Source: Coniella vitis
Lineage: Eukaryota > Ascomycota > Sordariomycetes > Diaporthales > Schizoparmaceae
DNA length: 64,000 bases
Assembly (NCBI GenBank): GCA_011317545.1
Contig: WUJK01000009.1
Span: forward strand, 1,364,001-1,428,000
Direction of reading: 5' to 3'
Shown piece after piece: positions 34,421 through 45,733 of the stretch (its first letter is position 1; every line of letters begins with the position of its first letter). A model generated the notes under the pieces. That model saw only the letters and a program-made list of their open reading frames with translations, had not been told where the DNA came from and made no database searches. A program made the translations under genes and the position numbers.

Positions 34421-36783
34421 CTACGAGTTTCCCAGCTCTCTATCCAGACTAACAGCCTCCTCTCTAAACATTTTGCGCAGTCTTCTCTGGTGCCACCACG
34501 CAAGCGACGAGACCATGCAAAGGAAGCCTATGGAAACGACGCCAGTCGTGACCCAATATTGGTTTGCAGCTTCAATGGAGCCCCGACTGTCGCTGCTGAG
34601 GTCGATGTACGCATCGTGAGCATTGGGCTCGATCCAGTAGCTGATGGGGATCTGTCTTTGTGTGTCAGTCTAAGATGCACACACCGCCTATAAGCTTGCC
34701 TGTCCCGTTCTATTGCCCTTGACAGGGCTCAGAGACGACAAGTCCTTGCAGAAGGGCGAGGGAGAAGGACCATTGCAGCAAAACATACCTTACAGGCACA
34801 AGACCTGTATACCCCCAAGAGTTGCATCAATGTGCCAACAATGGCCGCAAAGATGGCCCAGAAGCCGACAAGCATTTGGCCCAACCAGTTGATTGTCTTT
34901 GCCCGCGTGTGCGCCTGGGACCAGCGCTCGCCGTAGCGCAGCTTCAGCCAGAGCTCCCACATCCAGAGCAAGCTCTCGACTACCTGGCTGATGCCGTAGA
35001 TGAGGTACGTCAGGCTACGACAGGCCATGCCCTTGCGAGGCATATTATACGAGGTGATGAAAGCCAGTGCAGTCGGGGTGATGAGGATGATGAACGATGC
35101 GAGCAGCGCATTGAGAATGTCGCTCCAGTCCTCGCGCAGCGCATCGTGCACCTGCTCTGGCGGCGTCATGGTCTTGTCCTTGCTGCTGCCGTTGGTGGTG
35201 CCGGTGCTGTGATCGTACGTCGAGGCGTAGTCGCGAACGGCCTCGTGGATCCACCGCCGCTTGTTGGAACCGCGGTTCCAGAGCGAGACGGTCTCAAAGT
35301 GGCCGTCATAGGCCTTTTCCACAATCTCGATGCCGTGCAGCCGCTTGGCGACCCATCTGATGACGGGGAGGTTCAGGACCTTGGCCCTCGCCGAATGTGC
35401 CTGGCCTGTGCCTTTTCGCTTGCGCGACGCTGCGGGGCCGCCATCCCAGACGAGGCCTTGCAGTGCGTCTGGGTTGTTCGCGGCGAGCATGGCACTTGCG
35501 ATGATGGCGAGATTGGGGACAGTCATGTACCCTGTGCAGTCGATGGACGGCATGGGTCAGTCGACGTGATGAGAGGGGGGGGGGTTCTTTTTCCCTGGGC
35601 AAGTGGGCGAGGACTTACACATTCCAAATGCCAGAGCGTGAGCCGTGTCGTTATCCCCCAGACTACTCCTGTTGATATCGATGCAGGTGTAGATGAAGCC
35701 GCCGCCAAAGAAGAGAATCGGTCCTCCGATCGTGGTTCCGAAACTTGAAAGTTTGCAACAGTCAGCTTTCAGTCTTTGGTTAGTGACACAGAATTATGTT
35801 GGCTTAGCTGACCTTTCCTGGCAGTTGAGAATGGCCTTGAGCTTTGTCCCCAAGGACACCCTTTGCGAATTGCTCGGCCCAGGCTGCTCATCCAGCATGG
35901 ACATGACCCTCGCCCACGTGTTATCCGTCAGCCCATCGATAGGCACAGGCGATGGCTCGTTCCTGCTATCGCTCTCGGGATCGTCGTCGCTCGGCGGAAG
36001 GGCTGCCAACGAGATGGTGTTGGTCCGCCCCGTGGAAAGACGCAGGTTGCCCACCACAACCGCCAGCAGGAGCTGGGCCCTGAGCCGCGTCGAGATGGTG
36101 GGCCGCGTGTTCTTTTTCTGCTTCTCCTTGGGCGGTTCGAGGAACTCGAGCACTTTGCGGTCCAGCATGTACTCGTAGACTGCGCTCAGCAGCATGGGCC
36201 CCGCAAACGCAAAGCACATGGACAGCCAGACAAACGTGTCGATGAGCATGAGGAAGATGGCCCACAGGAGGCGGATCCAGTACGTAAAGAAGCCTTGGAT
36301 GCTGCGCGGGTGGCCCTGGAAGACGCCGCCGGGGATGGCAATCTTGGACACGCGCGGGACATTGAGGCAGAATGCGAGGCTGGGCAGGATGAATTGCACG
36401 AGCGGGCCCACCCACTGCGAAAGCACATCAAAGGTGCTGATTTCCCACCCCCCACACTGGTTGAGACACCAATGATAGGGAACGCGCACGACGGGTGCGC
36501 CCTCCCAGTTGCCGTTCCACATTGCGCCGCAAGGGAAGAGGTCCTTCTCGGGCGACATTGCGTCTTCGAGCGCGGGGATGGTCAGTTCTGGGAGGAAGTA
36601 AGCTGGGTCGTTGAAGGCCAGCGAGCCGTTGGGCCCGTTGACGTTGAGGGACTGGTTCATGGCTACGAGGCAGCAGTGCGTAAAGTTCTGGCCGCCATAT
36701 TGCGTTGCCAGGGTCGCGCCCGGTGCATGGCTCGTGAGGTTGGCTAGTTGTGGGATCGCTTCGCCTAGGCTTGAAAAGCCCAT
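34421..36783 (-). CDS. fungal multi-pass membrane protein of unknown function
   Basis: Minus-strand exons 36783-35813, 35743-35619, 35531-34789 and 34651-34421 join in frame to 689 aa. The N-terminal 110 residues are Cys- and Asn-rich with sequons (NLT, NFT, NQS) and read as an extracytoplasmic domain (FTHCCLVAMNQSLNVNG, YHWCLNQCGGWE). About eight or nine hydrophobic helices follow: LVQFILPSLAFCLNV, YWIRLLWAIFLMLIDTFVWL, AFAGPMLLSAVYEY, GGPILFFGGGFIYT, LAIIASAMLAA, LASFIILITPTALAFI, LMVGFWAIFAAIVG-like and VVSIGFLCMVSSLAWW. A hydrophilic loop at about 285-330 contains acidic and Ser-rich residues. I do not recognise a named domain; it looks like a Pezizomycotina-specific membrane protein. The start is the ATG of MGFSSLGEA, since a longer frame opens with TTG. 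Two long plus-strand frames over it are antisense shadows. Confidence 0.75.
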
Positions 36784-37677
36784 CTTTCTCGATTTCGTTG
36801 ACTCTCTGGTACTCTTGTTGGGACTCTCAAGAAGCTGAAAAGCAACCAAGCAATGGGAAGCAAGAGGACAACATCAAAGAGATGGTCAAGCAATGCAGAG
36901 AAAGGACCGAATATACGCGAAAACGAAGGCGATACTCGGAGCGGCTTGAAGTCTCAGCCCCAGTGCAACACCATCATCAACACTGGGACTTTTGTTGACA
37001 GCCAGTTGGTTATATACAAGTCCAGGTCAGTTGTCTAATCGCCTCTTGTCACCCATCACAACCACCCACCATCATGCGGACCAGTGTGACATGGCCGTCT
37101 AGGCCGAGGATGTGGCTGTGGCTGCCCTCCTTCGGGCTCTCTTTGACAGCCACATCGGATGTCTTGGCCCTGCTCAGGTTTCTCTGGGACATGGGCGGCT
37201 CGCAATGTCTGGTGGTGTGGGATATGTCTGGGTCTTATTGATATTTCCTCTGACGAATCACGGTCAATCAGTACACGATAGCACAAGATGGCATTTCCAC
37301 AATGCCGCAGTAACTCGACAAAGATGGTGTCCACGCAAGCACCGGCCGTCTAGTATCTGCCCTTTGTCGCCTCCATGGCGGTTCAGCGTGAACCCCAATA
37401 GCGGGAATGGAAAAAAAAAAAAAGCCCAATCGTTTGTTGTTTTAGTGGTGGACGTCTCGGCTCTTTATGCCGGGTCATTATCATCTTTGCTGTTGGTGTT
37501 TTTCGATCCCAAGATACGCCTCTTTAACTCCCTGCATGCTATTCGCTATTCGCTATTCTTATATCCATACTGGTGGGACAGGTTGACTGGCGTGGATCTC
37601 AGTTCATGGGGCTAACAATGCACGAGGCTCGGTCTCTTTTCAGACACGACGGCCACACAAGCCGGTCCAATCGCAGC
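36784..37677. other. intergenic, promoter of the membrane-protein gene
   Basis: No gene is visible in these 894 bases. There is a run of about 13 A residues near 37410. Frames on both strands are short or cross-shadowed. Confidence 0.5.
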
Positions 37678-39491
37678 TTATAGACGGCTCAGAATCGAAG
37701 GCGGCTCTGGCCTCCACATGGTGTTCTGTAGAACACGCGCATTCACCATGTCAGGCTTCAGTTGGTCAAGGGACGTGACGCCCAGCAACGCCATGCCTAG
37801 TGCCAGCTCCTCCGAAAGAACTAGCAAGATGGATACGTCAGCCACCAGAAACTTGCACTCTCAATTTGGCGTAGCCGCGGACAAGGGCGATTCTTGCTTA
37901 CTGTCAATCAGCTTCTGGACTCCCTGGGAGCCATACGCCCCTAGGGCGTAGAGAAAAGGCCGCCCAATCCCCACGGCGGTGGCGCCCAGGGCCAGCGCCT
38001 TGAGAACATCGGCGCCGTCGCGACAGCCGCCATCGAGATAGATCTCCATTTTGCCCATCACCTCGGGAGCGTACGCTCTGATTTCCAGCAGCGTCGCCAG
38101 GGCGCTCGGCGCGGACGGCTGCTGGCGGCCGCCGTGATTGCTGAGCACAATGCCCTGGCAGTTGTGCGCGGCCGCCAGCTTGGCGTCTTCGGCCGTCTGG
38201 ATGCCCTTGAGCACGATCGGACCAGGCCACTCTTGTCTGATCCATGCGAGGTCCTCCCACCTGACTGTGGGGGTCATGTCCCCGCCGACGGCCCGTCCGG
38301 CTACTACAGGCACATATTCACTGTTGGGGCGGCCCACGACGCCACCTTGGCCGCTACCGCTTCCAGCGTCCTGGTCCTGGATCTGGTCTCGCGCGTCTTC
38401 CAGAGCCTCGCGCGCAAGGTTCCGGCGGTCTTCGGTTCGTTTGCCAATGACGTTGGTGTCTACAGTGACAAACAGGCCCTTGTACCCGGCCTTTCTCACC
38501 TGTCGTACCAGCTCGACGCCCTTTTGGTGGTTGGGTGGAAGATACAACTGGAAGAAGAGTCTCGAGGGGTTCCCGTCGGGGCCTCCCGCCTTTGCAAGCT
38601 CTTGGGTATGGCGTTCCATGATTGCATCCGGTCCCTTGGAGCTAACCGCCGAGATGACGGCGTGCAAGCCTTTCCGCACAAGGCCGTGCACCAGCTCGAG
38701 CTCACCGTCTGGGTGGAAGAGGCCCATGGTGCCCATGGGGCAGACAAAGAACGGCATAATGGCCGGCTGGCCCAGAATCGACGTTTGCGTCGAGACAGTC
38801 CGCACATCGCGCAGAACACGCGGGCGGAAAGTGACCTGTGCCCACGAGGCGAGGTTCCCACGCAGCGAGTCGCCTCCGCTGGCGCTGCTCATGGCATACA
38901 CCCATGTGCGCGCGCTGAGCACCTTCTGGGCCTCTGTGCGAAAGTCTGCGGCGCGCACGCACAGAGAGAGGGGGGCTACATCCTGCTGCGATTGGACTGC
39001 GCTGCTGTGCCCATTGTCGTCACCGCCCGTGTTGCTGCTGGTGGTGGTGAGAGCGGATGATCCTGCGTCCGATGGCGCCGAGACCCTCAACGCCTTGGCT
39101 GTCGCTGGGTCCAGGTCGCCGAGATAACTCCCAGCAGGAAGTTCGTCAGCGAGGCTGAGAGGGTGGACCTTGCGGAATTCTTTTGTGGCATCCTGGCCAT
39201 CACGATGGTCAGAAGACGCATTCATTCGCACAGATCCAGAGCCGCATTTCATGTGGTAACACATTATTACTCTGGTGTGTTTGGCCTGAGCAAGCCCAAT
39301 CGGGCATTCTGGAGCAGAGTGGGAATGTAGCATGTACTCACAGTTCCGCCTTGTTTGAGCAGTATCCCACGGCCTCCAGGATGGCTAGGAAGGAAACTCG
39401 TCACGTCGTAGACCTTGTTCTCAATGACTATCCAACACGACTCTGCCGTCTTGTGGTTGGCTACCTCGGAGCCAGTCAATCTGCCAACCAT
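37678..39491 (-). CDS. cytochrome b5/FMN-dependent alpha-hydroxy acid dehydrogenase (Cyb2-like)
   Basis: This is a flavocytochrome b2-type enzyme predicted to oxidise L-lactate or a related 2-hydroxy acid with electrons passing from FMN to heme. Minus-strand exons 39491-39342, 39192-37902 and 37820-37678 give 527 aa. The cytochrome b5 domain starts at residue 3; its heme ligands are His37 (SHPGG) and His60 (FRKVHP). The FMN barrel follows, with FFVCPMGTMGLFHPDGE, FFQLYLPPNH, GLFVTVDTN, the FMN-contact lysine in IVLKGIQTAEDA, the catalytic-base motif VLSNHGGRQ, and GIGRPFLYALGAYG. The C-terminal exon supplies SEELALGMALLGVTSLDQLK. There is no mitochondrial presequence, because the b5 fold begins at once, so this copy is probably cytosolic, unlike yeast Cyb2. 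An upstream extension of the frame opens with TTG and was not used. Substrate specificity is open. Confidence 0.9.
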
Positions 39492-40624
39492 GCTGCTTGC
39501 TGGCTTGCTGACCTGCTTCTTTTTGCCGCCTATTTCCCCAAGAGGCCTGTGATGGAGATATTTGCGCAAAAGAACGTGGAGAGAGGTATTGGGTGGTTCC
39601 ACACGACAATGACGGCTGTGGCTGGAGTCTGTTTCAAACAAAAAAAAATAAAGGATTTCAATAGAGGCGCTACCGGACTATCAGACATGTCGGGTGCTTT
39701 CCGGTCAGCACGAAAGGAAGTGCTAAAGGTTTTGTAAGACGCTGGGTGCTCAAGTGACAAGTCTCGAGAAGCGCCCTCCCCCCCCGGGCTCCCCTCCCTC
39801 GAGGAGGGAGGGAGCGGGGAAAGACACATTGAAGGCGCTGCGGCGGAGAACAGATTCGCGGTCTATGGAAAGAAATACAATAGGAATATACTTTTAGAAT
39901 TGCGTTATCTCTGTACTCAGTTCGGCAAGTACTCGTGAGACAGTGGATGTCGTACAGTTATTTGAAGTGAATACTTGAAAAACATAAGTCAAATGCAGGC
40001 CAATGATATTGAAGTTTATTCTACAGAATACTCATAATTTGATTTCCATTCTGTGCTCATTGGTCCGTTCCTATTGGAAGGTTTGTGAGAAAAAGGGGGA
40101 GGGGCCGAGGCGGAAAGTCTAATATGGGAAAAGAAAATAAGAATGTAAGAGAAAAGCAAAAGGAAAAAGAACCATTGACCTTATACTATGTACATAGCAA
40201 GCAGCATACCGATCGTATAAGTATATCTTTCAACGGTACAAATGCGTGGCTCAACAGCCCGGCTTGCCACATCATGTAGGTTTCTCCCCATTCATGCAGC
40301 CTTTGCTGTCAGATTTGCACCTGGAACACATTCATATCACTAATGCAGGTTGCATCAAGCCAAGATTGTGTTGGCTTGCAGGTTTAATTTATTTGCATCT
40401 TATTTGCATGGCTGTATCCAGATTGTGGAATATTCAAGCTGTTATGACCGATCTCCTTTCAGAGCAAGGAAAGAGGGTTGACTTTTGTTTATCGTGGTCC
40501 GTCATGCGCCCGAGAGAGTATCTACAGTGAAACACACTACTCAGTGGTTGGATATGTATTAGACGATCAAAGAGGGCCTATTGACGTATGATTTGTACAG
40601 CAAATCCAAGAGAGAACTCTTCGA
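39492..40624. other. 1.1 kb intergenic, no gene seen
   Basis: It contains the upstream region of the b5/FMN gene with a GC-rich imperfect inverted repeat near 39772-39820 (CTCCCTC/GAGGAGGG), then AT-rich sequence and an A/G-rich tract at about 40085-40170. A TACATAG copy lies near 40190. No open frame is convincing. Confidence 0.5.
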
Positions 40625-42180
40625 TCATGAACTGGCCGAAAGGGAGGTCCAAGTCGTGCCCCACGTCCCGTTCCCATTCACAATATTGACAAATTCTTGA
40701 GCAATGATGCGGTCCGTCTGCTCAGACGGGTGCAGTGAATCATACCACATGTAGCTGTCGCGTACAGAAGAGCTGTCGCAGGGACTACCACATGCGGTAA
40801 TGTACGAAGTAACATTGTAGGGCGCGGTGCCGTTGAGGTATCGCGAGGGATTGTGCCAAATGTCGCTCAACTGAGAGTGGATGGTCAGAGCTTCCAGTTT
40901 CCAAGAGGCTCACTCAAAGACCGAGTCGTGGGATATCCCAAGTCTGGGCACGGTATATGTGACAAGGCAAATAAATAGATGGTGTCTTACCAGATCGTGG
41001 ACGTTATAGATCGTAAAGGTACTTGCGGGATATCGATTGGAGATGAGGATTTGGTATGGTGACTGGTAGTCGTAGATTTGATTCACCAGAGCAACATATT
41101 CGCGCATCTTCTCGCTCACGAGCGTTCTATGAAGCTCTACATTAGTGTACATCTTACGAAGAACAAGAACCATGAAAGGGGAGGTATGGCGGCCCAAGCC
41201 TCGCTTTGTGGTGCGACCCAGCAAAAGCTTCGTGTTGAATGAAACGGCGACACCCACACATTGGTGGTATACTGGTCCTCATTCAGCCAGTAATGACTGT
41301 CAATGATGCCTCCGTTCTCAGGCAGAGCATACATCGGGGCAAAATTCAGCGGAGCAATGTTCAAGAGAACAAAGTTACGCGCTCCTGCGGTGTGCAGAAT
41401 GTCGAGCTGCTCGTAGACACAGCTAATGTAGTCCACAATGCTGAGGTTTAACGAATTGTCCGTGAAGAAGGCAGCTGGGAAACTGTTTGTTAATCTTTGT
41501 CCTGAGACTGTTGGATAGTAGAACCAGTCTCCAAACTTGCCTGGTCCCAAATCGTTCGTCCCAATCCAAAAGGCGCTGTCCTCAGCGATCAGTAAAGTGA
41601 ATCTCCACGTCAAGGTGTTTTCCTTTCCCGAACCCGCAGATACTTACTAGACTGTCTCATTTGCAGCGTCGGCAAGAGAACCATTACCGACATAGCCGTT
41701 ATCCGCAAGGAACTGAGGAACCTGGTTCTGCTTTATGCCGCTGCGGGCAGAGGGTGAGAAGACGGCATCGCAGACTGCTCCCGAGACGGCATAGTCGTAG
41801 AGGTGGACGCCCGTGTACTGCTGGATATACTCGGTCCAAATCCTGCCTCCGTCCGTAGCTTCGGTGGACTTATTGACTGGTGGTCAGCGATATTGTCTGA
41901 GAACATCCAACCCGAATCCAGTAGAGAAGGTTCCACAACATACAAGATTGGCGTCGGGCTCTGGAGTATAGGCATGGATTCCATCGTCTGTGTAAGAGTC
42001 GCCAAAGACACTAGATACCGCAACATATGGTTAGAAAATTACTGATAGGGGTATGTTTGGCCAAGTAAATGAGCCATACACTAGACTGGAGAATTTGCTC
42101 AGGGTAGCTGAACCTGTGAAAGCAGCCAGAGCGGCAATGCTCAATGGGTGAAGCAGAAGATAAATTTGGAAAACTCTCAT
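40625..42180 (-). CDS. secreted SGNH/GDSL carbohydrate esterase (CE16-like)
   Basis: This is a predicted secreted acetylesterase acting on plant-cell-wall-derived sugars. Minus-strand exons are 42180-42080, 42010-41944, 41868-41648, 41575-41258, 41126-40991 and 40870-40625 (362 aa, all phases consistent). A signal peptide covers about residues 1-20 (MRVFQIYLLLHPLSIAALAA). The SGNH blocks are in order: block I VFGDSYTDDG with Ser39, a mid block YAVSGAVCDA, block III WIGTNDLG with the conserved Asn, and block V DSLHPSEQTD with the catalytic Asp and His. The region NRYPASTFTIYNVHDL is also typical. Several sequons fit secretion. The splice site between exons 4 and 5 is a choice: using GTGTGG/GTGTCG with an acceptor 8 bases earlier would add a few residues. 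Length is normal for the family. Confidence 0.88.
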
Positions 42181-43263
42181 GGCTGTATGTTGCTGGATTT
42201 CAGTTTTGTTGATTGCTGTACGTTTCAGCGAACGAGGTATCATTTGAGGACGACCTAATGATAATTCATTTCGACCTTAATCTTAACCTCATGTGCGTAG
42301 GCTTGATCTATTTGATGCGGAGAATTGCTCCTTATGGTGGAAATATCACCCTACAATCTCGCTGCAAGTACTCAAGAGGATATTGGAGATTCTGTGGCCC
42401 ATGTGAGTTATCCACAGGATGTATTGTGTAGCGAGCGGTCTTTAGAAGCTCCTCGGTATATCTGACAACGAATACTACTCTGCAGCGGAGAAGAGTGACG
42501 ACGTTGACTTTGGTCTTGAAACCGGGAGGCATAGCCACGCCATGTCAGTGACGACCAACCAGCCAACTGTTACTCATTGTTGGAGAATAAAAGCTGCTGT
42601 TTTCCTGTACAGAAATCTAGCGGCAAATACTACGATCTGATAAACAAGCACGTCGTAATAAGCCGTGTTTCCGTAGAATCATAAGATGAATCGCAGGAAA
42701 CTCGTCAACATAAAATGCGTGACTGCAACACCAAGAGAGCGCCTCGCTTGAAATAGTACTTTTTTGTGTTTAGTCGCTTCCTATACCCGAGTGTGAAGTT
42801 CGACAATTCCTCTACGCCGTATAATGGACAGCGCACTCTGCTGAGCAGCTCCTACTTATAATGTTGTCGATCAACATGGATTTGCGAGATCATATGTGAG
42901 AGTATAGTATTACGCGATGGTGATTCAAAAAGTCGGGTTTGAAATATGAATGTATGAATATATGAATATATGGTCGATAGAAGAGCCTATTTTGGTGGCA
43001 TCGCGCTCCTTCTGGTCGCCAGATGCTTTTCTCGTCAGTCAATAATACCATATAGTTTGTATACAACAATGTGGTTCTGAAATGCCCGTCATGAGTCATC
43101 ATACATAGTATGTAAAGCTCTTTTGGCAGATCAATTCGGATGACATCAACCGATACCGTTACATCTTCTCGCGCTTACGCGTTGGCCATCAGCATACCCA
43201 AATTTGACCTCACTCAGTTTCTCTACCTCGCCACCAAGACCGACAATAACGTCAGAAGCCAAA
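42181..43263. promoter_or_regulatory. divergent promoter region, esterase and glyoxalase-fold genes
   Basis: These 1083 bases separate two outward-facing genes. The sequence is AT-rich, with a TATGAATA-like repeat near 42945-42972 and a CATACATAGTATG palindrome near 43100. No gene is supported inside. Confidence 0.45.
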
Positions 43264-43793
43264 ATGTCGAAGCCCCTAGCAGTAGTGAAATCCCTAGATC
43301 ACATTGTGCTGACCTGCGCAAGCGTGCCAAAGACAATTCTTTGGTACACTCGCCATCTCGGTATGGAGGCTGTAACATTTACTCCGCCGCCACCGTCACC
43401 AACAGCGGCCCAAGTGCAGCGACACGCACTCAAGTTTGGCACGCAAAAGATCAATTTGCACCAGCGAGGAAAAGAGTTTGAGCCCAAAGCTACAACGGCA
43501 CTGCCGGGCACGGCGGACTTGTGCTTTTTGGTCGAAGGCGAAGAGGAGGCCGGCTTACAGCATTTGGTGGACGGTTTCCGCAAGGAAGGAATCGAGGTGC
43601 TGGAAGGGGGTAACGTTGTATCTCGCACCGGTGCCAGAGGGAAGCTGAGGAGTATTTATGTGAGAGATCCTGATGGAAATCTGATCGAGTGAGTTAGAAC
43701 ACGAGTCGCCTGTCGGCCACGAAGTTCCCAATTCAGACTAACAACTAACATCTTTTTCAAAGACTATCGCAGTATTCACAGCTGGCAGAGTAG
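43264..43793 (+). CDS. glyoxalase/bleomycin-resistance (VOC) superfamily protein
   Basis: This is a small single VOC-fold protein. Exons 43264-43688 and 43763-43793 give 151 aa; the 74-nt intron has GTGAGT and TTCAAAG and the join gives NLIELSQYSQLAE. The first beta-alpha-beta-beta-beta unit starts LDHIVLTCASV and the second ends RSIYVRDPDGNLIEL, which are standard VOC motifs. The His of DHIV and the Glu of NLIE are two likely metal ligands. The length fits the YwbC-like or virulence-protein STM3117-like group of single-domain VOC proteins. Possible roles are lyase, dioxygenase or resistance, and I cannot choose. The start is the ATG after CCAAA; a longer frame from 43204 begins with TTG. Confidence 0.87.
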
Positions 43794-44374
43794 GTATGTA
43801 AGGCTAGCGACAGTTTGTGATTTGATGTTGCCCCTGTACATTAGGTTCTTTGCTCAGATCCATCATGTAACGAACACGAAGGCTTCTATCAAAATCATTG
43901 AAGCCATGGCGTAGCCTCTGTTTGTCCAGTTAAGAAACGGACAAACTTGGTGGGCTTCGTCTCCTTAGATCAAGGCATAGCAATAGCCTCTTTCTGGCTC
44001 ATTCAATGTCGAACCACAATCAAAGCTATGCCATGAAACGAACTGTGCCTAGATGTCTTGCAAATGACTGATAGGGGTGCAATCCGAATCTCTATCCGCT
44101 TGCTCGAGGTCTCGGGCTTGACTCGCTGTGAATCTCTGCGCATCCTTTTGGAGCAGCACCGCATGTGCTACCAGTGATGGTTGCCGCTCGCGGCGAGCGA
44201 GGAACATTTGACCCGTATATAAACACTGGGTGTTGCCAATGGCATGTTTCAGCTCGCAAGAAGATGGTAGATCTGATCAAGACGACCTGCTACTGCCATT
44301 CAGCTTGCATAACGGGCCTCTGTGTAAATCCTCTGAGGACTAGATTTTGGATCCTTTCCTTGGATGTAAAATGA
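43794..44374. other. convergent spacer
   Basis: These 581 bases lie between the 3' ends of the VOC gene (plus) and POP4 (minus). No feature is supported. Confidence 0.5.
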
Positions 44375-45085
44375 TCAAATCTTTCTGAAAAAATGTTGCT
44401 TGAACTTTTTGTTTGCTCGATCTGCTGGGCGCACGGTGAACTGGTCGCCTAGGATTTCGAAAACCAGGTTTTTGGCAGGCGTGGGAGGTGCGACCGCGTT
44501 GCTGTCGACTGCTGTCTTGGGCGCATCAGGCGGAGGGATCTCGACCTTGAACATGGTGCCCTCTTTGGGCACGACCTTGACATTGTTCTTGGGGGTGATA
44601 ATCTCAAAGGTGAAGCGCGTGTCCTTTATGACAATGCCCTTGATGCCGACGCGGCCCGTACACGCGCTCCTCACAACCTCGACCTCTGCGCCATGAAAGT
44701 CTGCGGCGCTCAACTTGACAGCCGCAAGCTGTCCACCGGTATACAGTTCGCTGCCGAGGATCTCCCTCACATAGCCGAGCCAGAGATTGTGCAGCGGGAC
44801 AAAGGTCGCATATTTTTGACCGCAGCGGGGCACGGTGTAGAGGCCGAGCTTGCGGCGCTGATTGGCGGACAGCGGCTTGGGCTTGAGGGCTCTTTTGCGG
44901 TCTTTTTCCTTGCGCTCGCGCTCTTTGCGGCGGGCTTGACGGGCCGTCAACTGGGGCGGCGGCGAGGTCGGGCGTAGGAAGATAGCACGGTGCTGGATCT
45001 TTTCGGAGAAGATACGCTCCGCCGAGGCGGGTGAGTGGGCGCGGGCCAGGAGGGCCTGGGTGGTTGAGGATTCTCTAGAACTCAT
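44375..45085 (-). CDS. POP4: ribonuclease P/MRP subunit Pop4 (Rpp29)
   Basis: Pop4/Rpp29 is a protein subunit shared by nuclear RNase P (tRNA 5' processing) and RNase MRP (rRNA processing). The gene is a single exon of 236 aa. A basic nuclear-type segment at about 45-75 (ARQARRKERERKEKDRKRAL) is followed by NQRRKLGLYTVPRCGQKYAT and then the Sm-like barrel: LHNLWLGYVREIL, ADFHGAEVEVVRSACTGRVG, KGIVIKDTRFTFEIITPKN and VPKEGTMFKVEIP. The end, GDQFTVRPADRANKKFK, is conserved. A Pro/Ala insert at about 190-205 lies in the last loop. The ATG at 45085 is the first in frame. It is divergent from the acyltransferase gene. Confidence 0.93.
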   Translation of the reverse strand: MSSRESSTTQALLARAHSPASAERIFSEKIQHRAIFLRPTSPPPQLTARQARRKERERKEKDRKRALKPKPLSANQRRKLGLYTVPRCGQKYATFVPLHNLWLGYVREILGSELYTGGQLAAVKLSAADFHGAEVEVVRSACTGRVGIKGIVIKDTRFTFEIITPKNNVKVVPKEGTMFKVEIPPPDAPKTAVDSNAVAPPTPAKNLVFEILGDQFTVRPADRANKKFKQHFFRKI

Positions 45086-45733
45086 GTTCGTGTCATGTTT
45101 GGGCGGAAGCCGTGTCGTGGCGAGGGGGGGAGTTGTGTTGTGAGAGGAGGGAGTCTGGTTGTGGACAGGAGGAAGGAGGAAGTTTGATTGTTAGTTTGAA
45201 TGCTTTGAATAACTTGGCCTGGGGGAACTTTTTGGAGCCGTGCCAGAGTAGGGTTGCAGGTCGTACAGGGCTCTGAGCCCACCCTGCAGCGTGTGCAGGG
45301 CCAGGCGGTGACGGAACTTTTCAGCGCTGTTGCGCCCAAGATCAAAAGCCCTGGCTGCATAACAGCGTCATTCCAGCGGTGCACCCAGCGGAAGGTGCCA
45401 TCCTCTTTACAGCCAAACCCCACACTTTTGCAGTTGCCCATGTGCCGAATCGAGCAGTCACCATTTCGAGTCCCATTGGACTTGTCCCCAAAACATCACC
45501 ACTTCATCATTCTAGCTTGGCTTGATGTGCCGTCCTCCCAGCCTTTCCAGCCAGTTTGTGAGAGTGGGAACCATGTTATACCATGGTTTTGATCCTCTTC
45601 TTCAACCAGCTCCACTCGAAACCACCCTCGTAGCATCATCCACAGCAATTGCGGCGGCGACCCAGCGGCCCACGCCGACGTCCATCCCTCTCTCGCCGCT
45701 TTGCTGCCCGCCCCCACCTCACTGAGCTTAAGC
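45086..45733. promoter_or_regulatory. divergent promoter region of POP4 and the acyltransferase gene
   Basis: This 648-base interval is G-rich near POP4 and C-rich near the acyltransferase start. It holds both promoters and leaders. No gene is supported. Confidence 0.45.

Noticed and set aside
34822..36747. Two plus-strand open frames of about 300 codons (34822-35748 and 35863-36747)
   Set aside because: They lie antisense to the spliced membrane-protein exons, lack motifs, and read as Arg/Ala/Gly-rich shadows of a GC-biased gene.
38134..39127. Two overlapping plus-strand frames of 308 and 329 codons over the b5/FMN gene
   Set aside because: They are antisense shadows of exon 2, which has clear family motifs on the minus strand.
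39491..39641. A 50-residue N-terminal extension of the b5/FMN enzyme
   Set aside because: The extension would begin with TTG; the first ATG in frame is at 39491, where the b5 domain starts.
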